A stretch of DNA of 64,000 bases from JAAYZB01 sp035379945 (lineage in GTDB: Bacteria; Bacillota_I; Bacilli_A; Izemoplasmatales; Hujiaoplasmataceae): assembly GCA_035379945.1 (NCBI GenBank), contig DAOSWG010000003.1, positions 1 through 64,000 on the forward strand, written 5' to 3'. Under the pieces are notes generated by a model that worked only from the letters and a program-made list of their open reading frames with translations, was not told the origin of the DNA and searched no databases. A program made the position numbers and the translations under genes. Positions 1-7,551 of the stretch are shown piece by piece; position 1 is the stretch's first letter; every line of letters starts with the position of its first letter.

Positions 1-755
1 TTGAATTCATCCATTTTTTCGATCTGCATGATGAATTCGGTGCAATATCCGAAATCACGGCCGCCGTGAATATCATTGAGATCAATCGTCCTGTTGTCAA
101 ACGGGGCCGGCTTAACGGTTTCCTTTTCCTCGTAGATGTTGCCGAGGATGGCATCGTACATTCCCTGGGCGACTTCGATATAGCCGGCTCCGCCGGAATC
201 GATGACTCCCACTTCTTTCAGAATCGGCAACAACTCCGGAGTTCTTTCCAGGGATTCGCGCAATTCTTTTAGATAGATATCAAACAATTCGGCGAAATTA
301 CGGACATCGGAAGCAACCGAAATCGCTTCGTCCGCTCCTTCTCTCGCAACGGTCAGGATCGTTCCTTCAACCGGATTGATGACAGCCTGATAAGCTTGTT
401 CCACGCCTTTTCTGAGTGCCTGGGCAAATTCGACAGTGTTAACCTTGTCGTAACCTTTCAAAGCGGTTGACATACCGTTGAAGAGTTGCGACAAAATAAC
501 GCCAGAGTTACCCCGCGCTCCCATGAGCATTCCCCGGGCCAGGACCTTGGAGACGATTCCGATCGATTCGTCCTCGACGTTGCGGATAGCATTCGCTCCC
601 GCCGACATCGTGGCCGACATGTTCGATCCGGTATCTCCGTCCGGTACGGGAAATACGTTCAGTTGATTGATTCTATCGGTATTTTCTTTTAGTTTTATGT
701 TTCCGTTGAAGACCATTGTTTTAAGCATATTCCCGTCAAGGTATGCTATGTCCAT
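1..755 (-). CDS. fakA: Fatty acid kinase catalytic subunit FakA (DAK2-domain, YloV-like), C-terminus outside window
   Basis: The visible 251 residues begin MDIAYLDGNMLKTM and carry the Dak phosphatase/kinase (DAK2) fold. The nucleotide-binding signature NVFPVPDGDTGSNM lies near residues 31-44, followed by RGMLMGARGNSGVILSQ and the DSGGAGYIEVAQGM motif. The family phosphorylates exogenous or recycled fatty acids bound to a FakB (DegV) partner, in the cytoplasm, so that they can enter phospholipid synthesis. A strong AGGAGG lies 6 nt before the ATG. In Bacillus this gene follows rpmB and an Asp23-family gene (yloU). Here rpmB is divergent and next door and no Asp23 gene lies between them. The gene runs off the left edge; the middle and C-terminal domains are not visible. 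Confidence 0.93.
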   Translation of the reverse strand, partial: MDIAYLDGNMLKTMVFNGNIKLKENTDRINQLNVFPVPDGDTGSNMSATMSAGANAIRNVEDESIGIVSKVLARGMLMGARGNSGVILSQLFNGMSTALKGYDKVNTVEFAQALRKGVEQAYQAVINPVEGTILTVAREGADEAISVASDVRNFAELFDIYLKELRESLERTPELLPILKEVGVIDSGGAGYIEVAQGMYDAILGNIYEEKETVKPAPFDNRTIDLNDIHGGRDFGYCTEFIMQIEKMDEF

Positions 756-1087
756 GATTTCCTCCTAAAGCATTTCGAGCATGCGGATATATCTTACTTA
801 TGGGCATTAAATATTACCCGACATTGCTAGCCAAATCGCAAAAAGCAATAACATTCTATCACATCCCAAAAGAAAAAGCAACCAGATTACTTACGATACA
901 TATCGGCTGGAAAGCGCGAGAATCTGTGAATCAGTTTTTAGTTTTCACTAATATGATTCATTAGTGATACACCGGCGCCTTTTTGTCTATTTTTTACGTT
1001 TTGCCTGTTTTTTATACTGTTCGATCACCTAAAAAATAGTAGGTGCCGGTCTTTTGATTGACGGCTTTCGGAAAATGTTTTTTTTGC
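756..1087. other. Intergenic region between fakA and rpmB with nested inverted repeats, no gene
   Basis: No convincing reading frame is present. A perfect 8-bp hairpin (TCACTAAT 945-952 with ATTAGTGA 960-967) is followed by a two-part long helix. ACCGGCGCC (971-979) can pair with GGTGCCGGT (1042-1050, one G-U), and CTATTTTTTA (987-996) pairs perfectly with TAAAAAATAG (1030-1039). A competing short hairpin CACCTA (1026-1031) with TAGGTG (1040-1045) uses the same 3' strand. The likely rpmB promoter lies downstream, so this is not obviously its leader. It could be a small RNA, a terminator-like element or a degraded miniature element. I do not recognise it. Confidence 0.5.
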
Positions 1088-1115
1088 TTGCATTTATTAT
1101 AAGATATGTTAAAAT
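1088..1115 (+). promoter_or_regulatory. rpmB promoter
   Basis: TTGCAT (1088-1093), a 16-bp spacer and TAAAAT (1110-1115). Transcription would begin near 1122, leaving a leader of about 30 nt before the rpmB ATG. A vegetative sigma-A type promoter is inferred. Confidence 0.65.
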
Positions 1116-1153
1116 AGTATATGCTGAAATCAAAACAGAAACGGAGTGATATC

Positions 1154-1345
1154 ATGCCAAGAGTATGCGCAGTAACCGGAAAGAAATTCATGTCAGGAAA
1201 TCAGCGCTCACATTCTATGCACGCGACCAGAAAACTTTGGAAAGCCAATCTTCAGAAAGTCCGGATCGTTGACGAAAACGGGCAGACGAAGAGAGTGTAC
1301 GTTTCTGCTAGAGCCATGAGGAACGGAAAAATCAACAGAGCCTGA
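1154..1345 (+). CDS. rpmB: 50S ribosomal protein L28
   Basis: A 63-residue protein beginning MPRVCAVTGKKFMSGN, which is the classic L28 N-terminus, with NLQKVRIV and KRVYVSARAM in the middle and C-terminal half. It is a structural protein of the large ribosomal subunit. The ATG at 1154 is chosen over an upstream in-frame ATG at 1121: it has the CGGAGTGAT ribosome-binding site, and the upstream ATG lies at the predicted transcription start. The four-cysteine zinc ribbon of some L28 paralogues is absent; only one Cys is present. The stop is TGA, which shows TGA is not tryptophan in this organism. The gene is monocistronic and faces the HtrA genes, with a shared terminator between them. Confidence 0.96.
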   Translation: MPRVCAVTGKKFMSGNQRSHSMHATRKLWKANLQKVRIVDENGQTKRVYVSARAMRNGKINRA

Positions 1346-1363
1346 CAAAAAAACTGCCAAAAA

Positions 1364-1397
1364 CAAAGCCCTCGGAAATCCGAGGGCCTTTTGTTTG
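1364..1397. terminator. Bidirectional terminator between rpmB and the HtrA pair
   Basis: GCCCTCGG (1368-1375), loop AAAT, CCGAGGGC (1380-1387), flanked by an A-rich left side and TTTTGTTT on the right. It therefore works for rpmB on the plus strand and for the HtrA-like gene ending at 1401 on the minus strand. Confidence 0.85.
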
Positions 1398-1400
1398 TAA

Positions 1401-2396
1401 TCAGTTTGTCGGTGCGATGGTGTTGACGATCGTTTTTACCGTGTTGATTGGAATGGAGAAACCCATTCCCTCGATATCCGTAGCGACAAGCTTGCTGACA
1501 TTGATTCCGATCACTTCGCCGTCCAGATTATAAAGCGGACCGCCGCTGTTACCGGGATTAATTGGAGCGTCGTGCTGCAAGCACAGTGCCGTCGAATTGC
1601 TAAGCGACCGGTCAAGTCCCGACAGGATTCCCATAGTAAGCGAACCGTAGAAATTATATCCTTCGGGGTTACCGGCAGCTAGAACGATCATGCCGACTTC
1701 TACTTGGGAAGAATCCCCCAAGGGCGACACTTCGATATCGTATTCCAAATTGGTTCCTCTGAATGACAGAACGGCAATGTCAACATCCTCGTTGGCTCCA
1801 AGCAATGTTCCGACGACTTTGCTTCCGTCACAGAATACTATCTTATAATTGTCGCCATCTTCAACGACATGATGATTGGTGATTAAGTAATAAGTGTCGG
1901 TGTTTTCATCATAACGATATACGACTCCGGATCCTAAAGATTGTCCTTCAGTATCCAAATAACTGGTGATCCCGACCACTGATTTCTGCACAAGGGAAGC
2001 CACATTGTATATCTTGCTTTGTGTTGTATCAAGCAAGATATCGATCTCTCCGCTGGCAACGCTGTCTTCCAAAGCATTCGCCACACTGGCGTAAATCTCC
2101 TCATAGAGATCGCCCATGTATTCGCTATCGTCCTCATTAAACAGAGCGCTTTCGATATCCGCATACAGTTCGGCATAGAGGTCGGCATATACTTGGTCGT
2201 ATAACGCTTGTTTCAGACTTTCATAATCGGTATATGCAAAAGTCGAATCTTCGGTTGTGGTTGTTTCCTGTGTTGTCGTAGTCAAAGTCGTTGTCGCCAC
2301 TTCTGCCAGGTTACCGAAAATGAAGCCGGAACCCGTGCAGGCAGTCAGGGCAAAGAATGTAAAAGCCAATATTCCCAGTACAAGATATTTTTTCAT
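1401..2396 (-). CDS. HtrA/DegP-type trypsin-like serine protease, lipoprotein without PDZ domain
   Basis: 331 residues. The signal peptide ends in a lipobox (ALTAC, Cys20), so the mature protein is a lipid-anchored surface protein. A Thr-rich linker (about 35-50) leads into a helical, Tyr/Glu/Leu-rich stalk (about 58-110). The S1C protease domain follows with the full triad: His176 in ITNHHVVE, Asp206 in EDVDIAVL and Ser284 in PGNSGGPL. The chain stops soon after the protease domain, so the PDZ domain seen in the upstream paralogue is missing. It is the second gene of a tandem pair, 13 bp after its paralogue, with a GAGGGAG ribosome-binding site. The probable role is degradation of misfolded exported proteins; substrates cannot be told from sequence. 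Confidence 0.9.
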   Translation of the reverse strand: MKKYLVLGILAFTFFALTACTGSGFIFGNLAEVATTTLTTTTQETTTTEDSTFAYTDYESLKQALYDQVYADLYAELYADIESALFNEDDSEYMGDLYEEIYASVANALEDSVASGEIDILLDTTQSKIYNVASLVQKSVVGITSYLDTEGQSLGSGVVYRYDENTDTYYLITNHHVVEDGDNYKIVFCDGSKVVGTLLGANEDVDIAVLSFRGTNLEYDIEVSPLGDSSQVEVGMIVLAAGNPEGYNFYGSLTMGILSGLDRSLSNSTALCLQHDAPINPGNSGGPLYNLDGEVIGINVSKLVATDIEGMGFSIPINTVKTIVNTIAPTN

Positions 2397-2409
2397 GTTT
2401 TCATCTCCC

Positions 2410-3468
2410 TCAGGATGTCTTGGACAGTAATTCTATATTTTCCAAAGTAATGTAACTGCCGTTTCTGTAGACAACGATGCTTATGACATCTCCGACATGG
2501 TACAACTCATAGAAATCTTTCGATGTTTCGGTTTTGTTCGATATTACAATGTCACCGATCTGGGTTATGATGTCTCCCGCCTGAACATATCCGTCCACCG
2601 ACGAACCGGACATAACGGCTATAACATAGTATCCCGCCTCGATTCCTTCCGGAATGGTAATGCCTTCTTGTGCGAATTCCTCCGGCGTAACAGTCGCAAT
2701 ATCAGCTATCTGCACTCCCAAAACCGGAGTTTGTTTGGAAAACCCGTACAATTCGATGTCAGCGCAGACCGCCGCGACAAGACTAATGGGAATAGCAAAT
2801 CCCATGCCTTCGATTTCCGACGAAGATATCTTGATGGAATTAATTCCGATCACTTCTCCGTCAAGGTTGAAAAGTGCGCCGCCGCTGTTGCCGGAATTGA
2901 TGGAAGCGTCGTGCTGAATGAAACTGAAATACATTTCTGTGATCCCGTCNNNNNNNNNNNNNNNNNNNNNNNNNNNNNNNNNNNNNNNNNNNNNNNNNNN
3001 NNNNNNNNNNNNNNNNNNNNNNNNNNNNNNNNNNNNNNNNNNNNNNNNNTGCAACAAGCCGGATGAACTGTAGTTGGAAACCCCTATGATGGATGACGCC
3101 TCGTCAGTCGCCACTCGCAAAACCTGTTCGGCAAGCGAAACGGCTTCGAGCGACAAGGTCCCTTCATCCAGATCGCCATATATTTGGGTGATTATCTGAT
3201 CGTAGATTTCCTGGAATCTTTCTTCCGTTATGTCACCTATCACTTCTTCGCGGATCTGCTCATAGAGATCGTTATAAAGCATGGCATAGACTTCCGATAC
3301 CAAACGATCGGTATCGATTGTTGTCGTAGTGGTGTTGGTATTGGTGGTAGAAGACGTCAAAAAAGTCCTCTCCGTCGTGGTAGTGCTGGAAATACTGAAA
3401 AAATCACAACCGGCAAAGACAAACACCAGCGTCACCAATAAGATGAAAATAAGGCCTTTTTTCTTCAT
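2410..3468 (-). CDS. HtrA/DegP-type serine protease lipoprotein with PDZ domain, interrupted by assembly gap
   Basis: The N-terminus has a signal peptide with lipobox FAGC, then a Thr/Ser-rich linker and a helical Tyr/Glu-rich stalk like that of the downstream paralogue. The protease domain is broken by 100 Ns. The catalytic Ser is visible in SGNSGGALFNLDGE, but the His and Asp lie in the unsequenced part. After it comes a PDZ domain (from about PVLGVQIADI through AGDIITQIGD), which the downstream copy lacks. The apparent frame continuity across the gap is accidental; true length is unknown. First gene of the two-gene operon. An extended -10 promoter lies just upstream. Confidence 0.85.
   Translation of the reverse strand: MKKKGLIFILLVTLVFVFAGCDFFSISSTTTTERTFLTSSTTNTNTTTTTIDTDRLVSEVYAMLYNDLYEQIREEVIGDITEERFQEIYDQIITQIYGDLDEGTLSLEAVSLAEQVLRVATDEASSIIGVSNYSSSGLLXXXXXXXXXXXXXXXXXXXXXXXXXXXXXXXXXXDGITEMYFSFIQHDASINSGNSGGALFNLDGEVIGINSIKISSSEIEGMGFAIPISLVAAVCADIELYGFSKQTPVLGVQIADIATVTPEEFAQEGITIPEGIEAGYYVIAVMSGSSVDGYVQAGDIITQIGDIVISNKTETSKDFYELYHVGDVISIVVYRNGSYITLENIELLSKTS
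2950..3049. other. Assembly gap (exactly 100 N)
   Basis: A run of exactly 100 N, the customary filler for a scaffold gap of unknown size. It falls inside the protease domain of the first HtrA-like gene. The two paralogues are adjacent and similar, so a repeat-induced break in the assembly is a reasonable explanation. Confidence 0.97.
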
Positions 3469-3502
3469 GTACTCAACTTCCTTCCGGATATGTGTTTCCG
3501 AT

Positions 3503-3511
3503 ATTATATCA
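3503..3511 (-). promoter_or_regulatory. Extended -10 promoter of the HtrA pair
   Basis: On the minus strand the sequence is TGATATAAT, an extended -10 element, about 35 nt before the start codon of the first HtrA-like gene. No good -35 box was found. The same nonamer recurs before several other genes in the window. Confidence 0.6.
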
Positions 3512-3550
3512 CGATATTATGAGAAAGCGGTGAAAAATGCATTTGTCGCA

Positions 3551-4168
3551 TTATTTTTCGTCGCTCATCACGACAAGCAAACGTCCCTTGGAAAAGCCGA
3601 CTTCTCCGGACCCTTCGTTCGATACGCAAAGCGAATCGCTGGTCGACAGATAATAATTGTTCAGACTGTATTTAAAGCCTGTCAGAGATAGGTTATAGCA
3701 ATCTTCGATGGCAAAAAAGGAAATGTATCTGTGGTAGTTGTCAATATGGTGTTTTCCTTTGCCAAGAACAAAAATATGATGCTGGTTATCGCGGAATGAC
3801 AGGTCGAAACGTTTCAGCAGGTTGATGTTTGCCAGCAAATGGTCTATTCTTCCTCCGATACCGCCGTAAATTTCCAAAGAAGTGTAATCGGTATTGTTGT
3901 ACAAGTAATCGATGGCATAAGCAAGATCGGTCATCGACTTTTCCTTGGACAGAGTGATGAGTTTCCTGCTTTTTTGTTTTACGGAATCGAAAAAGAGCGG
4001 ATCGAGGGAATCGAAATCGCCGATCGCTAGATCAATCATGATGTTGTTTTCCACAAGATATTTCAGACCGGAATCAACTCCAACTATGAATTCATCGGCT
4101 TCTTCAAAATAAAGACGGGAAAAATCATAGTTGTTGGGTCCGGCAAAGATTTTGATCTTTCTAGACAT
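3551..4168 (-). CDS. thiN: Thiamine pyrophosphokinase
   Basis: 205 residues starting MSRKIKIFAGPNNYDF. It transfers pyrophosphate from ATP to thiamine to give thiamine diphosphate. Family motifs visible: GVDSGLKYLVE, the acidic LAIGDFDSLDP, KSMTDLAYAIDYL and GGIGGRIDHLLANI, which holds the nucleotide- and thiamine-binding residues. The frame is open further upstream, but that extension lies entirely in rpe, so the ATG overlapping the rpe stop (shared 8 bp ATGTCTAG) is chosen. Third gene of rsgA-rpe-thiN, an order shared with many Bacillota; translational coupling to rpe is likely. Confidence 0.93.
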   Translation of the reverse strand: MSRKIKIFAGPNNYDFSRLYFEEADEFIVGVDSGLKYLVENNIMIDLAIGDFDSLDPLFFDSVKQKSRKLITLSKEKSMTDLAYAIDYLYNNTDYTSLEIYGGIGGRIDHLLANINLLKRFDLSFRDNQHHIFVLGKGKHHIDNYHRYISFFAIEDCYNLSLTGFKYSLNNYYLSTSDSLCVSNEGSGEVGFSKGRLLVVMSDEK

Positions 4169-4802
4169 TCTCCAACACCCCAATCGCTTTTTCCCGGTCT
4201 TTCTGATTAATGATATAGGATCCGGCCACCACAATGTCGGCCCCGGAAGTTTTTGCCATGGCGGCGGTTTTGTCATTGATTCCGCCATCCACTTCGATAA
4301 GGAAATGATAGTTGTTTTTGCTTCTCTGGTCGGCATAATACCGGATCTTGTCCAAGGCCTCCGGCATGAATTCCTGACCGCCCTTGCCTGGTTCGACGCT
4401 CATGACTAACACTAAATCCAGATCTTTCAGGAAAGGATCGAGCAAATCGGCTTTGGTGGCCGGTTTGATTGACATGCCTGACAAACAGCCCCTCCCTTTG
4501 ATTTTTGCAATCAGATTGGCGGATTTTTCCTTTGCGGCTTCGTAATGGAATGTGATCATATCAGCGCCGGCATCAATGAAATCACGATACCTTTCCAGGG
4601 GATTGGCAATCATCAGATGGCAATCGAAAAACTGATTGCTAAAGGCTTTTACTCTGTCTAGCATTTCTTCTCCGTAAGTCAGGTTGGGAACGAAAATTCC
4701 ATCCATGACGTCGAAATGAAGCCATTTCGCTTTTTTCAAAGAAACAATCTCGGTTTCCAGTTGGGAAAAATCGGCGGTTAGAAAAGAAGGAGCGCAGATC
4801 AT
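4161..4802 (-). CDS. rpe: Ribulose-phosphate 3-epimerase
   Basis: 213 residues, full length for the family. It interconverts ribulose-5-phosphate and xylulose-5-phosphate in the cytosolic pentose phosphate pathway. The TIM-barrel metal and catalytic motifs are present: KWLHFDVMDGIFVPN, FDCHLMI, VLVMSVEPGKGGQ with the phosphate-binding loop, and IEVDGGIN with the second catalytic Asp. It sits 15 bp after rsgA and overlaps thiN by 8 bp. Confidence 0.96.
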   Translation of the reverse strand: MICAPSFLTADFSQLETEIVSLKKAKWLHFDVMDGIFVPNLTYGEEMLDRVKAFSNQFFDCHLMIANPLERYRDFIDAGADMITFHYEAAKEKSANLIAKIKGRGCLSGMSIKPATKADLLDPFLKDLDLVLVMSVEPGKGGQEFMPEALDKIRYYADQRSKNNYHFLIEVDGGINDKTAAMAKTSGADIVVAGSYIINQKDREKAIGVLENV

Positions 4803-4817
4803 GATGTCATCACCCTT

Positions 4818-5684
4818 TCAGTATTTAGGCTTGATTGCCTTTATTTCCGCATAAAAACGGCAATAGTTGTCATATCTTTCTTTAAGAATGGAGCCGGCTT
4901 CCACGGCTTCTTTCACCTTACAGTCCGGTTCTTTCAAATGCCGGCATCCGGAAAAACGGCACCCTTCGGACAAATTGACAAAATCAGGATAAAGGTTTTG
5001 AAGCGAATCCGGTTCGATATCGATGAAATCCAGTTTGGAAAATCCCGGCGTGTCCGCGATCCATCCGTCTCCGAACTCGATAAGTTCCACGTGTCTTGTC
5101 GTATGCTTGCCTCTTCCCAAAGCTTCCGAAATATCGTCTGTCTTCAATTCCAGTGTTGGGTTTAAGGAATTCAACAAGCTACTTTTTCCCGCTCCGGTCT
5201 GACCAGCAAGAACATTCGTTTTTCCTTTGGTCAGTTTCTTTATTTCCTCCAGGCCTTCATTGGTTTTGTTGGAAACAAAAACGGTGGGGAAAAAAGATCG
5301 GTAATATTCGGCCGTTTTCTCCAAGGTTTCCCTTTCATCTTTTGTCATAAGGTCGGTTTTTGTTATTATTATCGCTGGCGTTATTCTGCTGTTTAAAATC
5401 AGAATTAGGAATCGATCGAGCAACTGTAAGCTGAATTCCGGACGTTTGGCAGACATTATCAGGAGCACCTGGTCGACATTGCATATCGACGGACGGACCA
5501 AATCGTTCGTCCGTGTTTCGACCGACAGGATCGATTCATCGTCGAAAGAAACGATATCGCCCACTTTTGGACGCTCGTTCTGATAGCGAAAAATACCCAA
5601 CGGCTTGACATCACGACGTTTTCCGTCGCAACCGGCGACCGTATACCAACCGCCGATCAATTTGATGATGCGACCTTTCTCCAA
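4818..5684 (-). CDS. rsgA: Ribosome small subunit-dependent GTPase RsgA (probable TTG start)
   Basis: A circularly permuted GTPase that checks late 30S subunit assembly. Order of parts: N-terminal OB fold, then G4 (IITKTD) before the P-loop (LAGQTGAGKSSLLN) and G3 (DTPGF), and a C-terminal zinc site with CRFSGCRHL and a further Cys. Start choice: a TTG at 5682-5684 has AAGGAGG 7 nt upstream and gives an N-terminus (M)EKGRIIKLIGGWYTV that lines up with known RsgA proteins. The ATG at 5690 is only 1 nt from the Shine-Dalgarno sequence, and the ATG at 5711 lies before the predicted transcription start. First gene of the rsgA-rpe-thiN operon. Confidence 0.92.
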   Translation of the reverse strand: MEKGRIIKLIGGWYTVAGCDGKRRDVKPLGIFRYQNERPKVGDIVSFDDESILSVETRTNDLVRPSICNVDQVLLIMSAKRPEFSLQLLDRFLILILNSRITPAIIITKTDLMTKDERETLEKTAEYYRSFFPTVFVSNKTNEGLEEIKKLTKGKTNVLAGQTGAGKSSLLNSLNPTLELKTDDISEALGRGKHTTRHVELIEFGDGWIADTPGFSKLDFIDIEPDSLQNLYPDFVNLSEGCRFSGCRHLKEPDCKVKEAVEAGSILKERYDNYCRFYAEIKAIKPKY

Positions 5685-5712
5685 ATGCATGCCTCCTTGG
5701 AAAGATACCATA

Positions 5713-5718
5713 ATTATA
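5713..5718 (-). promoter_or_regulatory. -10 element of the rsgA operon
   Basis: Minus-strand TATAAT, placing the transcription start near 5706 and the AAGGAGG ribosome-binding site about 10 nt into the message. The -35 region falls in the T-run of the rubrerythrin terminator and is not consensus. Confidence 0.55.
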
Positions 5719-5728
5719 CAGGAAAAAG

Positions 5729-5756
5729 CAAAAAAAAAGAAGACTTGCGTCTTCTT
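5729..5756 (-). terminator. Terminator after rubrerythrin
   Basis: On the minus strand AAGAAGAC, loop GCAA, GTCTTCTT, then a run of T. It lies directly after the rubrerythrin stop codon and directly before the rsgA -10 element. Confidence 0.8.
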
Positions 5757-5759
5757 GAA

Positions 5760-6302
5760 TCAGTAATTTTTCACGTAGCGTTGGAAATAGCTCTGGTCGT
5801 GATCGCAAACCGGGCAAACCTTGGGAGCCTTTTTCCCGACATGGATGTGTCCGCAATTCGAACAGATCCAGATTTCGGAATCGTTGTCCGATTCGAAGAT
5901 CCTTTGGTCCTTTATACTCGCAAGCAGGGCAAGATAGCGCTTCTCGTGTTCCTTTTCAATCGCCGCCACAGCTTCGAACAGATAGGCAATCTTGGTAAAG
6001 CCTTCCTGTTTCGCTACTTCGGCGAAGCCTTTGTACATGTCGGTCCATTCGTAATGCTCGCCCGCCGCTCCGTCTTCCAAATTTGCTTCGGTGGCGGGAA
6101 TGCCACCGTCATGAAGCAGTTTGAACCATACTTCCGCATGTTCCTTTTCGTTGGCTGCCGTTTCAAGGAAAAAGTTCGCTATCTGTACGTAACCTTCCTT
6201 TTTGGCTTTTGAAGCATAAAAAGTGTATTTGTTCCTCGCCATCGATTCGCCGGCAAATGCCTGTTGCAGGTTTTGTTCCGTTTTACTGCCTTTGAGTTCC
6301 AT
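5760..6302 (-). CDS. rbr: Rubrerythrin
   Basis: 180 residues. A ferritin-like diiron four-helix domain (about 1-135) has the ligand motifs around Glu19, Glu52-His55 (NEKEH) and the second helix pair (AAIEKEHEKRY). It is followed by a C-terminal rubredoxin domain with Cys147/Cys150 (ICSNCG) and Cys163/Cys166 (VCPVCD). The family detoxifies hydrogen peroxide in the cytosol using reduced rubredoxin or NADH systems and is a mark of anaerobes and microaerophiles. An AAGGAGG lies before the ATG. It is 32 bp after pfkA, so it may share that message, and has its own terminator. Confidence 0.96.
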   Translation of the reverse strand: MELKGSKTEQNLQQAFAGESMARNKYTFYASKAKKEGYVQIANFFLETAANEKEHAEVWFKLLHDGGIPATEANLEDGAAGEHYEWTDMYKGFAEVAKQEGFTKIAYLFEAVAAIEKEHEKRYLALLASIKDQRIFESDNDSEIWICSNCGHIHVGKKAPKVCPVCDHDQSYFQRYVKNY

Positions 6303-6334
6303 TATGTTTCCTCCTTATAAAGATTGTCGGATTT

Positions 6335-7480
6335 TCAGTCTCCGAATGATATTCCGATATTTCTGGCTGCTTGGACAAGATCGCCTTCGGGATCAACGAG
6401 CCTGGCTCCGCCGCGGCTTGTTTCTCCGGTTTTTCCGTGCCCGACGACATCTTCGATTGGAACCATGGTCATTTTGTCATTCATGATCGTTACCATGTTT
6501 CCGAATTCGCCGTTGGCGATCATATCGACGGCATGCGATCCATACTTGGTGCCAAGGACGCGGTCGAATGTGTCGGTGACGCCGCCCCTTTGAATGTATC
6601 CCAGATTGGTTGAACGGATTTCCTGTCCGGTAATCGGCTGGATCAGTGTTTCCAGTTGCGATGCTATACGGGCTCCGATGCCACCGAGTTTGACACTGTC
6701 GGGGCTCTTGTTGTCGATTGTTCTGATCGTCAGTTCTCCGTCAATCGGTTTAGCGCCTTCCGAAACGCAAATGATCGAGAACTTGCTGCCGTAATTGTAT
6801 CTGTCGATGATCTGTTTGGCAACCTTTTTGATATCATAAGGAATTTCGGGAATCAGAATGACATCAGCCGATCCGGCGATTCCGCCTTCAAGAGCCAGCC
6901 ATCCGGCGTGGCGTCCCATGACTTCCAGAATCATGACGCGGTCATGGGAAAAAGCTGTCGTATGTAAAGCATCGAGCGATAACATGATATGGTCTAGAGC
7001 GGTACGGTAGCCGAATGTGATCTCGGTGTCGGGAACGTCGTTGTCGATGGTTTTTGGAATGCCGACGACATTCACGCCCTTGCGGGAAAAATCGCGGGCG
7101 CTTGTCAAAGTGCCGTCGCCCCCGATGATGATAATCGCATCGACGCCGTTTTTACGCAAATTCTCGATCGCGATATCGGAAACATCCAAATAGACATAGT
7201 TCCCGTTGCTGTCCATGGTCCGGTAATTGAAAAGGTTGTCGCGATTCGACATTTTGAGAATCGTGCCGCCTTGATGGAAAATACCGGTGACTGCCGAGAG
7301 CGTCAAATCGATATAATCGTCCTTGAAGAGTCCGTAGTAACCTCCCATGTAGCCGATCACTTCGTATCCGTATTTGAGAATTGCCGTCCTGACGGCGGCT
7401 CTTATCACGGCATTGAGTCCGGAGCAGTCGCCTCCGCCTGTCAAAATTGCTATCCTTTTGATTTTTTTATTCGCATCCAT
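6335..7480 (-). CDS. pfkA: 6-phosphofructokinase, group III-like; phosphoryl donor uncertain
   Basis: 381 residues, longer than the 320-residue Bacillus enzyme. It phosphorylates fructose-6-phosphate in glycolysis. The N-terminal loop is LTGGGDCSGLN. The donor-determining positions are Gly123 in GGDGT (glycine, as in ATP enzymes) and Lys143 in PKTIDND (lysine, as in many pyrophosphate enzymes). Asp146 is the catalytic base. MGRHAGWLAL and YIQRGG contribute to substrate binding. The Gly/Lys combination is typical of the group III enzymes, whose donor varies; I favour ATP because PPi enzymes usually have Asp at the first position. Preceded by its own promoter and followed closely by rubrerythrin. 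Confidence 0.9.
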   Translation of the reverse strand: MDANKKIKRIAILTGGGDCSGLNAVIRAAVRTAILKYGYEVIGYMGGYYGLFKDDYIDLTLSAVTGIFHQGGTILKMSNRDNLFNYRTMDSNGNYVYLDVSDIAIENLRKNGVDAIIIIGGDGTLTSARDFSRKGVNVVGIPKTIDNDVPDTEITFGYRTALDHIMLSLDALHTTAFSHDRVMILEVMGRHAGWLALEGGIAGSADVILIPEIPYDIKKVAKQIIDRYNYGSKFSIICVSEGAKPIDGELTIRTIDNKSPDSVKLGGIGARIASQLETLIQPITGQEIRSTNLGYIQRGGVTDTFDRVLGTKYGSHAVDMIANGEFGNMVTIMNDKMTMVPIEDVVGHGKTGETSRGGARLVDPEGDLVQAARNIGISFGD

Positions 7481-7511
7481 TGTTTATTCTCCTGAAAAAA
7501 ATATCTTTATT

Positions 7512-7540
7512 AGTGTATCATCAAAACCATATTCAGTCAA
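7512..7540 (-). promoter_or_regulatory. pfkA promoter
   Basis: Minus strand: TTGACT (7535-7540), 17-bp spacer, TACACT (7512-7517), about 30 nt before the pfkA start codon. It lies between rlmN and pfkA, so pfkA is not simply read through from rlmN. Confidence 0.65.
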
Positions 7541-7551
7541 ATGGATTGATA

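Noticed and set aside
1121..1153. Longer N-terminus for L28
   Set aside because: The ATG at 1121 is at the predicted transcription start and adds residues absent from L28 proteins.
2497..3066. Plus-strand reading frame of 189 codons crossing the N gap
   Set aside because: It is antisense to the HtrA-like gene, and a third of it is gap; the minus-strand frame has clear protease and PDZ motifs.
6335..7480. Firm call of a pyrophosphate-dependent PFK
   Set aside because: Only one of the two donor positions (Lys143) supports it; Gly123 argues for ATP.
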